64,000 nucleotides of DNA from positions 2,787,131 through 2,851,130 of the forward strand of contig OZ026547.1 in assembly GCA_964020155.1 (NCBI GenBank). Reading direction: 5' to 3'. Position 1 is the stretch's first letter. Every line of letters starts with the position of its first letter. Below, piece after piece: positions 21,128-32,197 of the stretch. This DNA is from Chondrilla cf. caribensis. Lineage: Eukaryota > Porifera > Demospongiae > Chondrillida > Chondrillidae. Both the position numbers and the translations under genes were made by a program. The notes beneath the pieces are model-generated. The model had not been told where the DNA came from, did no database searches, and worked only from the letters and a program-made list of their open reading frames with translations.

Positions 21128-23480
21128 CATAACCAGTTTCTGTTCCTTTCAATCACCTTTGAGACACAACAATCCATAACAATAATAATCAGTACATTTA
21201 TTCCAATGGTGAAGTACCAGCAGTTGAGTTGACCACAGTCATACTGAACACTTGGACAATAGTTACTATTGCTCACTGACACACCTCAAAGACAGTTACA
21301 TATCATTTTGAAGTACATGTTAGTATGAAATGATTTAATCTATTCATACACAAAGTAAAATACAATACACATTCCAATGCTAAATTAACAGTAATTGCGT
21401 TAACAGTTACTACTGATCATTGACAAACGTCAACTATATTTACATTTCCTATGAAATACACATTTGTACTACAATGATCTAATATACAGAAAATGTTGAG
21501 GTACATTAGATTATTTGACAAAGACATACTGTCATATACTCAATAGATGATCATATTAATATTGTGATTAATACTGAAGGTACACTGCACAGTATGTAAA
21601 GATCTTATGTACAACACAGTATACACAGTACAGTATGTACAGATCATTTGTCCAATGCAGTTTACACTGTACAGTATGTTCAGATCTCAAGTACAACATA
21701 GTACACACAGTACAGTATGTACAGATCACGAGTGCTGGTTACAGTGGAACTGCTAGGGACAGACCACTATATTCCAGAAACTATAATTTGTTGAATCAAA
21801 TGAAGACCAAAGGAGACATGCTTCATAGTATAGTGTACATACGTACACATACATATTGAGTACATAGTTTTACTACATGCATGACACATTTCACTGAAAT
21901 ATTATTATAAAATTGGTAATGGAAACATACCCAAGTCTACAATGCTAAGAAATACCAACCAGTACATGTACGGATCTTCTCAACACATCAACAACATTAC
22001 AAGTAAACATGTTTTGTGTACAATACAAGTTCTAATGGAACTAGACTGACAGACAGGGTCACTACACCACAAAAATAACAAGTTAGTCCTTTTTCACATT
22101 ATATTAAATACACTCCAGTTCCTGTTCCTTTCAATCACCTTTGAGACACAACAATCCATAACAATCAATCAGTACATTTATTCCAATGGTGAAGTACCAG
22201 CAGTTGAGTTGACCACAGTCATACTGAACACTTGCACAACAGTTACTACTGCTCATTGACACACTTTAACTACAGTTACATTTCATTTTGAAGTATATAC
22301 ATTATACATAGTACATGTTAGCATGGAATGATTTATTATATACATGCAATGTTTAATGTGATACACATTCCAATGTTAAATTAACAGTACTTGAGTTAAC
22401 AGTTACTACTGATCATTGACAAATGTCGACTACAGTTACATTTCCTATGAAATATACATTTGCATTACAATGATCTAATATACAGAAAAAAGTTGATGTA
22501 CACGAGATTAAAAGACATACTGTAATATAGTCAATAGATGATCATATTAATATTGTGATTAATACTGAAGGTACACTGCACAGTATGTAAAGATCTTATG
22601 TACAACACAGTATACACAGTACAGTATGTACAGATCATTTGTCCAACGCAGTATACACTGTACAGTATGTTCAGATCTCATGTACAACATAGTACACACT
22701 GTACAGTATGTACAGATCACAAGTGCTGGTTGTAATATTAGTAGTACAGGTATCTGTCAGTATCATTTGGTATCTATTAGTAGCATTATGATGTAACACT
22801 GTGATGTAATACTGTTTGTCTTTTGGGTTCTTGTACTTCACTTTGATGTATGTTAGTCCTACCCTCTTGTCTTATGCCTAAGTGATTGTAGCTAATCCAT
22901 TATGTGTTAGTAGTCTATATTCTGTATGATCTGTATGATCCATTATTGATTGTTGTAGTAGTTGTGTTAGTTGTTGGCCTCAGTGCCTCAGAGTCAATAA
23001 TTCAGTACTTCAGTGAAGAAGTGTCGTTCTCACGTATGTTAGTAGTTCGGAGTCAGTTAGATATAATACATTACACTGGTTACAGTGGAACTGCTAGGGA
23101 CAGACCACTGTCTTCCAGAAACTATAATTTGTTGAATCAAATGAAGACCAAAGGAGACATGCTTCATTTTATAGTGTGTATGTACACATACGTATTGAGT
23201 ATATAGCTTTACTACATGCATGACACATTTCACTGAAATATTACAAAATTTGGAATGGAAACATGCCCAAGTCGGCAATGCTAAGAAATACCAACCAGTA
23301 CATGTACGGATCTTCTCAACACACCAACAATATTACAAGTAAACATGTTTTGTGTACATTACAAGTTCCAATGGAACTAGACAGACAGACAGGGTCACTA
23401 CACCACAAGAATAACAAGTTATTCCAATTTCAGATTATATTTAATACACTCCAATACAAAACTTCTCTATTTAATAAATA
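21128..23480. repeat. ~1-kb tandem duplication (21128-22100 and 22112-23430)
   Basis: The two copies share TTCCTTTCAATCACCTTTGA, the GTACAGATC short repeats, the FReD-like cassette segment and the (GACA)3 stretch in order. The second copy is longer because a solo LTR interrupts its cassette segment. Confidence 0.85.
22731..23075. mobile_element. Solo LTR, 345 bp, 5-bp target duplication
   Basis: It begins TGTAATATTAG and ends ATACATTACA, with a 6-bp terminal inverted repeat TGTAAT/ATTACA. CTGGT precedes it (22726-22730) and follows it (23076-23080). The sister repeat near 21733 has the uninterrupted sequence GTGCTGGTTACAGTGG with a single CTGGT, so this is a clean insertion. No internal retroelement genes are present. 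The superfamily cannot be named from the LTR alone. Confidence 0.85.
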
Positions 23481-23632
23481 CCTAATGCTATCCATATAAA
23501 TGAAATTGTTTATAGAACCTTACACCTACAAACAAATCACTGGAGACACAAGAATACAATAAAATTCACTTTCTGAAAACACAACACACATAACTTGTTA
23601 TTCCTTCTAAAACAAATGGTGGTGTCATGTGT

Positions 23633-23708
23633 GTTACCAAGGCAACCAACATACTGTCATGACAACACAACTCCCACATGTACACACCCACTAACCAATG
23701 CTATAAAA
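23633..23708 (+). promoter_or_regulatory. Promoter of locus E: X-box, CCAAT, TATA
   Basis: GTTACCAAGGCAAC at 23633-23646; CCAATG directly before TATAAAA at 23702-23708; ATG 101 bases downstream of the TATA start. Confidence 0.65.
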
Positions 23709-23802
23709 GAACACTACTCAACACACAAAAACAACAAGTAAGTGAGATCAAGGAGAAAGAGAACACTGACTACAGAGAACGTTACAGCTCAGGAACAAGG
23801 AC

Positions 23803-25127
23803 ATGATCAACTTTAGCCGCGGATCAACAACTATTGCCATACTTCTACTAGCTGCTACAGCATATGGACAATGTGAGTAGAATATATGCTCAATTATGGT
23901 ACATTGCAGAAAACAACAGATATACTACACATGTGTATGGATTAATTGATTATGGGCGTTTGAAAAACTGTACAGAAGCAGAAGCACTTAATAGAGAAAA
24001 TATGGGCGTCTTATACCGCAGACATTCTTAAGTAACTTTGATGCTTAAAACACCTTCCTCCTAAATGTGGTCTGCATATCCAGCTGTCGCATACATACAT
24101 ACGTTGATCATTGATTTCGCCTAAACCTCAATTGGTGCACCTTTTAACATAGTGAATTGAACCCTGCTTTTGATGAAAGCTATTTGAAACTGTAATTCAT
24201 CTTATTGCCATCTATGCGACTATTCAAACTGTATACAAGCACTTCATCATAGTGTGTACACTCTGGAGAATGCATACATTTCCAAGTACAGGAATTTTTC
24301 CACCATATACCATACATACAGTATGCACCTCAATATCTGGATTATAACACATTTACAGATGTATTGTGTAGTACCTCACTCACTACACAACAATCACATA
24401 TATACCCATGTATAGGACCCCACAAATAGTGACTACTATATCCTACATACATACTGGTTATATTTGCACAGGTCCATCAACACCTGTTAAAGAATGCAGA
24501 GAGGCCTATCTCAAAGGATGTAGACAAGATGGAGTCTACACTATTGACCCTGGATGTGAAAAACCGTTTAATGTCTTCTGCGATATGAAGAATGGAGGGT
24601 GGACTGTCTTCCAGAGAAGAAGAGACGGATCTGAGGATTTCTACAGGAACTGGGCAGACTATGTCACTGGATTTGGGAACCTCAAGAGAGAATTCTGGCT
24701 TGGACTGGACCATATACACTGCTTGACCTCAGCAGCACCGAGAACAGAACTAAGAATCAATTTAGCCGATTTCGAAGGGAACTACAAATATGCTCAATAT
24801 TCTTTCTTCTCTGTCGGCAACAGTGGAACAAACTACAAACTAAACATAGCAGGTTATACAGGAACTGCTGGAGATGCCTTTATATCTTCATATAATATAA
24901 ATGGTATGCAGTTCACCACTAAAGATAGAGACAATGATCAGTGGAGTGGGAACTGTGCTAGTGGTAATAATCATGGAGCATGGTGGTACAAGGGTTGTAC
25001 TCATTCCAACCTTAATGGTCTGTATCGTAATGGACTGAGTGGTGTTCAAGGAGTAGTTTGGTACGATTTTCTCAATAATTGGGTTTCTCTGAAGTTTACT
25101 CAAATGAAGTTACGTTTTCGCGACTAA
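23803..25127 (+). CDS. Secreted FReD protein, type 2 signal exon (locus E), 241 aa
   Basis: Exons 23803..23872 and 24472..25127, phase-1 intron ending TTGCACAG. The signal peptide is MINFSRGSTTIAILLLAATAYGQ. The FReD begins PSTPVKECREAYLKGC; landmarks are DPGCEKPFNVFCDMKNGGW, VFQRRRDGSEDF, HIHCLTSAAPRTELRINLADF, AGYTGTAGD, DRDNDQWSGNCA, GAWWYKGC, SNLNGLY and QMKLRFRD. Its unit-2 counterpart is the deleted locus at 57842. Intact. Confidence 0.9.
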
Positions 25128-25401
25128 CACAAAAACTAATGGTCATAAACACACTGTGTGCAATCATAGGATTAACGGAAACACACACAATAACTAACTC
25201 TACACATACGTACACTAACATTAGATACATTGGCTTATATTTACCATGTGTGTTATGATCAATGATGTAATCTTTTGATGAGTGAATATAATGAGATTCA
25301 CTACAGGAAGTGATTAAATGGAGGCTGGAACATGATTTGTAACAATAATATCATTACAAATATACACATATAGTACATGCTATTTTGGTGAGGATTATTT
25401 A

Positions 25402-25504
25402 GTGGTCAAGACACGGACACCAGGACAGTATGACATATAAAATGTCAAGTCTCAAGGGAGAGTGGATTTATGTGTCATACTGCCCGAGTGACCATGTCTT
25501 AACC
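25402..25504. other. Long hairpin, 39-bp arms, 25-nt loop
   Basis: Left arm 25402-25440 and right arm 25466-25504 are complementary at 32 of 39 positions; the shared core is GCAGTATGACA/TGTCATACTGC with one transition. The counterpart after the gene at 57842 keeps only the right arm (59184-59205), so the hairpin is lost there. Confidence 0.75.
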
Positions 25505-25679
25505 AGTATAGCATCCGTTGATATCATAAACATTCAAAGATTACATCAGCGAAATGATTTGAAACTTCATACAATGATGGCTTTATACATAGTAAATTGC
25601 TATGCACTACTTCACGTATGTACATACTGCTTAGGAGACAGGAGGCACAGAATTTGAAACGGTACAAGACATTCAGAGG

Positions 25680-26690
25680 GTGCTGATATGTGTCACTTGG
25701 ACCCTAAGAAGGCCATAGTAGTGACTGTTTCCACACACAATACCACTACATGCAGTACATAAAGTACACACATTACAGTACAGTAACTTATACATGTACA
25801 ATGAACATACAGTAATGTACATACACATACATAAACTTCAGGATCATAACAGGTCAGAGTACAGTACTAGTAATGTTTCAGGACTGGACTCACACAAGGA
25901 GATCGGATGACATACACAATCCAATGATACTAATGGAACAGACAAAAACATATTAAGGCTCTTCCAATTAACAATGGATGGCCTCAGTAGAAGGCTAATT
26001 AGTAACTCTTAGCTTGCGTATAAAGTTAGAATGAGTCTGACTAAAAGGAAAATGGGATAATCAAAAGTAGGTTAAGAATTATAATTCAAGATTGCTAAAT
26101 GTTCTGTTCAAAATATTCCTGTTTTAAATTCTTTTAGATGTGAGCCTCTACAATAATAGCATAAGTAATGATATATGAAGGACTGGTGTACATAAGCCAA
26201 ATCAATGAGGTACAAACATCCCATCCCTGGTCGCTATGAGATATGCACCACCTTCAGAGGGTGTACATGCATGTTTAGCTGTGCTGATATGTGTCACTTG
26301 GACCCTAAGAAGGCCAAGGTGGTGACACAAACCAGCATAATAACAATACTGTTTCCACACACAACACCACTACATACAGTATATAAAGTACACACATTAC
26401 AGTACAGTAGCTCATACGTGTACAATGAACATACAGTAATGGACATACACATATTGAACCTTCAGGATCATAACAGGTCAGAGTAGAGTACTAGTAATGT
26501 TTCAGGACTGGACACACACAAGGAGATTGAATGACATAAACAATCCAATGATGCTAATGGAACAGACAAGAACATGTTATGGCTCCCCCAATTAAGGATG
26601 GATGGCCTCAGTAGAAGGCTAATTAATAACTCTTGGCTTGTGCACCAAGTTAGACTGAGTCTCTAACAAGGAGATCGGATATTGAGATTG
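25680..26690. repeat. ~500-bp dispersed repeat, two tandem copies
   Basis: Shared landmarks are ATATGTGTCACTTGGACCCT, CAGGATCATAACAGGTCAGA, CAATCCAATGATRCTAATGG and ATGGCCTCAGTAGAAGGCTA. Three further copies lie at 59440-61310. Noncoding. Confidence 0.8.
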
Positions 26691-26757
26691 GAGAGAAACA
26701 GGCTAAAATACAGTATACAGTAACAGATACGGTTATGTATAGGTGTACACGCACGTA

Positions 26758-26759
<2 letters not shown>

Positions 26760-26791
<32 letters not shown>
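26760..26791. repeat. (CA)n microsatellite
   Basis: Sixteen CA units, followed by an ACACATAGATACACAG-type degenerate run to about 26860. Confidence 0.95.
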
Positions 26792-26795
<4 letters not shown>

Positions 26796-26908
26796 TATAT
26801 ACGTATATATACACATAGATACACACAGATACACATAGATACACATAGGTACACATATGCACATAGGCTATGGCAATGGGCTACAAACATCCTATCCCAT
26901 GTACAAAT

Positions 26909-27197
26909 GTACACACAATACTACCAACCTGAGGTACATGTACACACAATACTACCAACCTGAGGTACATGTACACACAATACTACCAACCTGAGGTACA
27001 TGTACACACAATACCACCAACCTGAGGTACATGTACACACAAAACTACCAACCTGAGGTACATGTACACACAAAACTACCAACCTGAGGTACATGTACAC
27101 ACAAAACTACCAACCTGAGGTACATGTATACACAATACTACCAGCCTGAGGTACATGTATACACAATTATACCACCAACCTGAGGTACATGTATAAA
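26909..27197. repeat. 31-bp minisatellite array upstream of the collagen-like gene
   Basis: About nine units of a 31-bp motif containing CTACCAACCTGAGGTACATG, joined by the palindrome GTACATGTAC. The same unit forms a second array at 29800-29967. Confidence 0.92.
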
Positions 27198-27503
27198 TGT
27201 AGAATACTTCGCTTTGTGTTTGTCAACAAAATCATATACCTTTCTCTTTGCAAATATTCACAGAACTAATTATTAATAGCTCCTAGCTTATTGGTCAGTT
27301 TACTTCTACTACAGTTATCACTAAATCAATTACTATCAATTGAAACCAAGTACAATGTTCATTATTGTAAACTGAAACATATCAAGTGTGAGTATGAAGT
27401 ACGAAGATAATCATACTCCTCTAGCTTCACAAACCACTTTTGCAATACATCATTTACTACCAGTGGAGTCAGTGTGTCTAGTGTGTACATACAAGACTGT
27501 GAC
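27198..27503. other. Spacer without gene
   Basis: AT-rich unique sequence; nothing recognised. Confidence 0.5.
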
Positions 27504-27577
27504 TGACGTCATACTGCTATGCAGGATTGGTATGTGATGTAATGTCATCGACTCTTCTCACCAGACCTGCTATATAA
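27504..27577 (+). promoter_or_regulatory. Promoter of the collagen-like gene: CRE and TATA
   Basis: A perfect TGACGTCA (27504-27511) lies 60 bases before TATATAA (27571-27577), and the ATG is 68 bases further on. The CRE palindrome is a CREB/ATF-type site; its use here is inferred. Confidence 0.55.
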
Positions 27578-27644
27578 ACCAGTGCAGCTAGGGCAAATAG
27601 CTAGTTCAGTTCAATGAGTTGGTTGCACTAAGAACTCCGAACAA

Positions 27645-28757
27645 ATGTTTACCAGAGGATTGCTTGTCCTGTGCCTGATCAACTTCAGTTGGTGCATCCT
27701 TGCTAAATCCCATCCGAGGGACACAGAGCAACAAACCAACAATGACACACAGTGTCAACTTCCACAAGGACCTTCTGTTTGTGCTGGAACCAACGGCATC
27801 CCTGGGGTACCTGGAATACCAGGACCACCAGGTCCGCCGGGAACATCCTCCCTAACACTCACTGACGCTCAACAGCTTAAACACTCAATACGAGAGGAAT
27901 ATCAACAAACCATTGAAAGGGAAATTAAGAACAAAACCAGAGAAGAAGTTGAACAAATCAATGCTCCCTGTACACTGGGTGTGACCAAGGACTCTCCTGC
28001 TAGGTCCTGCCACCAGATACACCAGTGTAACCCAAAAGCCCCTTCACAGTCCTACTGGTTGGCAACCGAAGAGGGACAGACTACAACTATCAGACCAGTT
28101 CACTGCAACATGGACAGTTGGCACTGTGGCTCTAAAGGTTGGACAAGAATCGCATACATCAACATGACTGAAGATGAAGCTACTTGTCCCTCCGGCATGA
28201 GGCAGATAACATCTCCAAAGAACCTCTGTGCTAGGACTACAAGTGGTGGTGCTAGCTGTTCATCAGTTACCTTCCCTGCTCACAGAATGAAGTACAACAA
28301 GGTGTGTGGGCAAGCTATCGGGTACCAAAGAGGAAGTCCAGATGGCTTCAACTCCTACTACGTCGATGGTATGTCTATAACATACGGATCTCCTCGAAAA
28401 CACATATGGTCCTATGCTGTGGGACTCTCTGATGACCACAACTACAATGGTCACTTAAACTGTCCATGTGCCAAGTACCCAGGACCAGCTCCTCCTTCAT
28501 TTGTTGGGGATCACTACTATTGTGAGTCGGGGAATACTGGAACATATGATCACACCACTGTTCATATCAATGACCCTCTGTGGGATGGAGAGGGTTGTGG
28601 TACTGGTAACAACTGCTGTGCACAACCTGGAATGCCCTGGTTCTGTCGTACTCTACCACAGGAAGTGGAAGGAGACATTGAAGTGCGTCTGTGTGCTGAT
28701 CAAGCCACCAATGATGAGGACCTGTACCTGGAGCTCCTAGAGATTTACCTTCAGTAA
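27645..28757 (+). CDS. Collagen-stalk fibrinogen-like secreted protein, 370 aa
   Basis: A single uninterrupted ORF. Residues 1-20 are a signal peptide. Residues 48-68 are seven Gly-X-Y triplets (GIPGVPGIPGPPGPPG within them). Residues 71-104 are a charged, probably helical segment (IREEYQQTIEREIKNKTREE). Residues 121-370 are a Cys-rich fibrinogen-like globular domain: SCHQIHQC, HCNMDSW, GWTRIAYINMT, YVDGMSITYGSPRKHIWSYA, DPLWDGEGC, PWFCRTLP, and IEVRLCAD near the end. Proteins of this layout (short collagen stalk plus this domain) are a family I associate with sponges and cnidarians; function is not established. The domain is only distantly related to the neighbouring FReDs and lacks their intron. 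The stalk should trimerise, as in ficolins. It lies between the two FReD duplication units and has no second copy here. Confidence 0.85.
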   Translation: MFTRGLLVLCLINFSWCILAKSHPRDTEQQTNNDTQCQLPQGPSVCAGTNGIPGVPGIPGPPGPPGTSSLTLTDAQQLKHSIREEYQQTIEREIKNKTREEVEQINAPCTLGVTKDSPARSCHQIHQCNPKAPSQSYWLATEEGQTTTIRPVHCNMDSWHCGSKGWTRIAYINMTEDEATCPSGMRQITSPKNLCARTTSGGASCSSVTFPAHRMKYNKVCGQAIGYQRGSPDGFNSYYVDGMSITYGSPRKHIWSYAVGLSDDHNYNGHLNCPCAKYPGPAPPSFVGDHYYCESGNTGTYDHTTVHINDPLWDGEGCGTGNNCCAQPGMPWFCRTLPQEVEGDIEVRLCADQATNDEDLYLELLEIYLQ

Positions 28758-29795
28758 TGAGCTCATTCAAGCACAATAGTCTGAGGCCACACTCACTGTA
28801 GTCCCTGCATACATACACAACACATTGTTCTCTATCACAGCACTGTAGGACTTTAGTAAGTTTGCATCAATGATCCATGTCACATCAAACCATTCAATAT
28901 TAGTCACACTCTCATTTAGCATGTACTGTGAGATTAATTCAACTGCATCATTATCACATACAATGCATAGTATTATTGGATATCACCCATCATGCAATAT
29001 TTTCACTATTGAATAATACATAAAACAAATTCATAATTAAGTTAGCAGGAAATTCTCAGCAGGCATACAATGCAGAGGTAATTATACTGTACATAGTACA
29101 TAACATATGGATGGGTAGTCAATGACTGCCATACAGGATTGCATGAGGCGTGAACGTCATATGCACGAATCAAAACGCGTTTAGTGTTTATCCATGCTAT
29201 ATTCTGCGAGATATTACTCGATGCAAAAGGAACTACTTCTATACTCGAAAGCACATGGCCAGAATCATTATTACTTCACTTCTAAAAAGAGTAACCATGT
29301 GATGTATCTGTTTATAATAATCACTGAATAAAGATGATGCAATCACATCACACAACACCACAACGCGGGATTTCAAATTAAAAATAATTGCATCCATTTG
29401 CATGGGACATTCTGCATATGAAGTTCTCTACCAGATGGTCAAATCTATGAAGCAAGTTTGCACAATGACGATACTTTTGTGGTAACTACAGCAGTGCTGT
29501 ATCAATGCATTGTGTTGTTGGCATTGAAAACATTTCAAATCATTGTAGGTCAATATTTCTGAGAAGGTCATTATATATATTATGTCTAATACATGACCCC
29601 TCCTCCTACCGAGAAGGTCATTATGGCTAATACATGGAGGGGTCATGCTCCTACCTAAAAATCCTAAGATTGCATGTGAAATCATTGCAATATTATACTT
29701 ATTATAGTAGATGTACAATAGTCTTAATAACCTGATATAAGCAAGTGATCATAAACTCTGTTTACAGGCAAAGGGTCTTTAGAGTATATGGAACC
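28758..29795. other. Spacer without gene
   Basis: AT-rich. A short inverted pair (ACATGACCCCTCC at about 29591, GGAGGGGTCATG at about 29636) is the only structure noticed. Confidence 0.5.
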
Positions 29796-29799
29796 GCCA

Positions 29800-29967
29800 A
29801 ATACATGTACACACAATACTACCAACCTGAGGTACATGTACACACAATACTACCAACCTGAGGTACATGTACACACAATACTACCAACCTGAGGTACATG
29901 TACACACAATACTACCAAACTGAGGTACATGTACACACAATACATGTACCACCAGCCTGAGGTACAT
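29800..29967. repeat. 31-bp minisatellite array downstream of the collagen-like gene
   Basis: About five units of the motif (CTACCAACCTGAGGTACATG plus GTACACACAATA) seen at 26909-27197, in the same orientation. Confidence 0.92.
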
Positions 29968-30283
29968 TGAATAGGGATTTCGGATTGCGATGTTTTCAAC
30001 TGTAGTTGGGAAAGGAAATTTGGATTCGGGAGTATTGATAACATGCTGATCTCTTGGATGTGTTCTCATAAAAGCTCACATTGTAGAAGAAGGAATAGTA
30101 GAACATGGCAGAGTGAATGACCAGCTGGACATCACAGTGCAGTATTAGAATAACTAGTTGTGGTAATAATGTATGAAGGTCTATAAATAGTTACAATAAC
30201 CAATTACATCATTAATGATTCTATTAATAACTTAAGACCTAATATGACCTGTATGAAATATACACACATTTGGAATTATGGGC

Positions 30284-30290
30284 TATAAAA
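30284..30290 (+). promoter_or_regulatory. TATA box of locus G
   Basis: TATAAAA 117 bases upstream of the last base before the ATG codon, followed by the shared type 1 leader. The sequence further upstream differs from that at 10385 and 49300. Confidence 0.7.
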
Positions 30291-30406
30291 GATGAGAAGT
30301 GATCACCTACAACAACACAAACAGCTCAAAGGGAGAAAGACAACAAGTGGACAAGATATCAACCTGCATTGGAGGTCACTGCAGTTACTTCAACTACTGA
30401 CACAAG

Positions 30407-31311
30407 ATGACAATGGAGAATTTACTCACACCAGTCATCCTCACTATTGGATTCATTCTAGCTGGAACACACACCACAAATGCACAATGTGAGTTCAATC
30501 ATATTATTAATATACACTGTACCCTAGGACACTGGGGTAGCTAGCTACTAGGACTACAGACTAGAAATATCATGCAAGAACTACGTGTACTGGTCAGGTT
30601 AGTGGATTCCCTTCATTCTCAGGTACACCATCTGGGGATACCATACCTCGGGACTGTAAAGAGGTCTATCAGAGAGGATGTACTCAAGATGGGGTCTACA
30701 CTATTGCACCAAACCGTCCCAATACAAAACCATTCAAAGTATTTTGTGACATGAAAAATGGGCAATGGATCGTGTTCCAGAGAAGAAGACATGTTCAATT
30801 GGACTTCAATCGCAACTGGACCGATTACGAAGAAGGATTTGGAGATCCACAGTACGAACATTGGTTTGGATTGAAGAAGATCAACTGCTTGACATTCAGT
30901 GTTTGTGCTGCTGAGTTGAGAATCGACATGACCGACTTCAAAGGACTACACAAATATGCCGTCTACAGCTCCATTGCTGTTCACAATGCTGCCAACAAGT
31001 ACAGACTAGATCTTGGAGCATACAGTGGAACATCCAGTGATGGGATGAGGGCTTGTGAGACAACTAGAAACAATGATGGTATGCCATTCTCAACACCTGA
31101 CAGGGATAATGATAACTGGTCAGGAAACTGTGCTCAGCACTACAGTGCAGGATGGTGGTACAATCAGTGCTGGTGTTCAATACTGAACACACCATACAAC
31201 AACAATGGCTACATTTACAATTACAACAATTACAATGGTTACCTGTATCGCTGGGAATCATTCTCCTCCTCTCTAAAATGTAGTGAAATGAAGCTTCGTT
31301 CCAGAGACTAA
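30407..31311 (+). CDS. Secreted FReD protein, type 1 signal exon (locus G), 256 aa
   Basis: Exons 30407..30488 and 30623..31311, short phase-1 intron. Signal peptide MTMENLLTPVILTIGF...; the FReD begins TPSGDTIPRDCKEV and is close to that of the gene at 10791. Two oddities. The Cys of APNCPN is Arg (APNRPN, CGT), so a probable disulfide partner is missing. Ten extra residues (IYNYNNYNGY) expand the Asn/Tyr-rich loop before the C-terminal RWESF segment. The C-x-C residue is Trp (TGG, 31171-31173). The ORF is open to the normal EMKLRSRD end. Confidence 0.88.
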
Positions 31312-31686
31312 CACATCAAACAACATTATACTCACTAGTAGTGTGTGAACTAGGAACTTGAGAAACACATACAATTCACTAGGTCATGAACATTCAGTTA
31401 CATTGTAAACATGGTTGATGCTACAATAATGATATTCGCTTCAAATTCAAATCTTATCGCTATGCATGATGGGATGAAGGAATATTAATTCAGTGTATAA
31501 CTAATTATACTACTTCTACTACAGTGTGATTAATAACAATTGTATACGTATATTGGTTATGTGACTGTTATGTGACACTTATCAAACATATACATTAGTC
31601 ATGTGACCGTCGCATGTCGCCACCAGCTCTATACTGTACTGCACACACTATCAGATGACAGTTAATGGGCATGTGTGTGTTGGCAC

Positions 31687-31726
<40 letters not shown>

Positions 31727-32089
31727 CCAACATTCTACAGTACTAAATTGTTGAGTATAACCTGGATGTATTGAATCGCACGTTCGAGGAGGGAATCGTG
31801 AGGTGAACTCGCAATAAATTGAGGCGCGATACGACGATTATAACGTCAGAAGAAGAACTCTATTCCTAGCTCCGTGTTACCGTAGGTACAAAAGCGATAA
31901 TCGCAAAGGCGATATGCCATTGATCGATCTACCCGAACATGCAAGTAAAATAACAACATTGTCAACATCAGTGATTTGATCTAAGTTACCGTGCACGTAT
32001 CCGAGCGAATTTCGGATGAGGCAACAGAAACTTGCTGAGTAAGTCTTACCTGATGGCTTCCGTGGAGAAAAGTCCTCAGAAGTGACGCC

Positions 32090-32197
32090 ATGGCAGCAAA
32101 CCTCTACTACGAAGGTACAAGACAGTCGAATGAGACAGTCCGATTCAACGTGAACGAAGAACAAGATTTAGAACGTATTCGGCAGCCATTTAAATGA
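32090..32197 (+). CDS. Conserved 35-codon small ORF, unknown function (copy 2)
   Basis: Same ORF as at 2880-2987 with one amino-acid change (D to E near the end). No family is recognised; coding status is doubtful. Confidence 0.2.
   Translation: MAANLYYEGTRQSNETVRFNVNEEQDLERIRQPFK

Noticed and set aside
26909..27197. Regularly spaced 31-bp repeats that might suggest a CRISPR array
   Set aside because: The units are head-to-tail without unique spacers, in an intron-containing animal sequence; it is a minisatellite.
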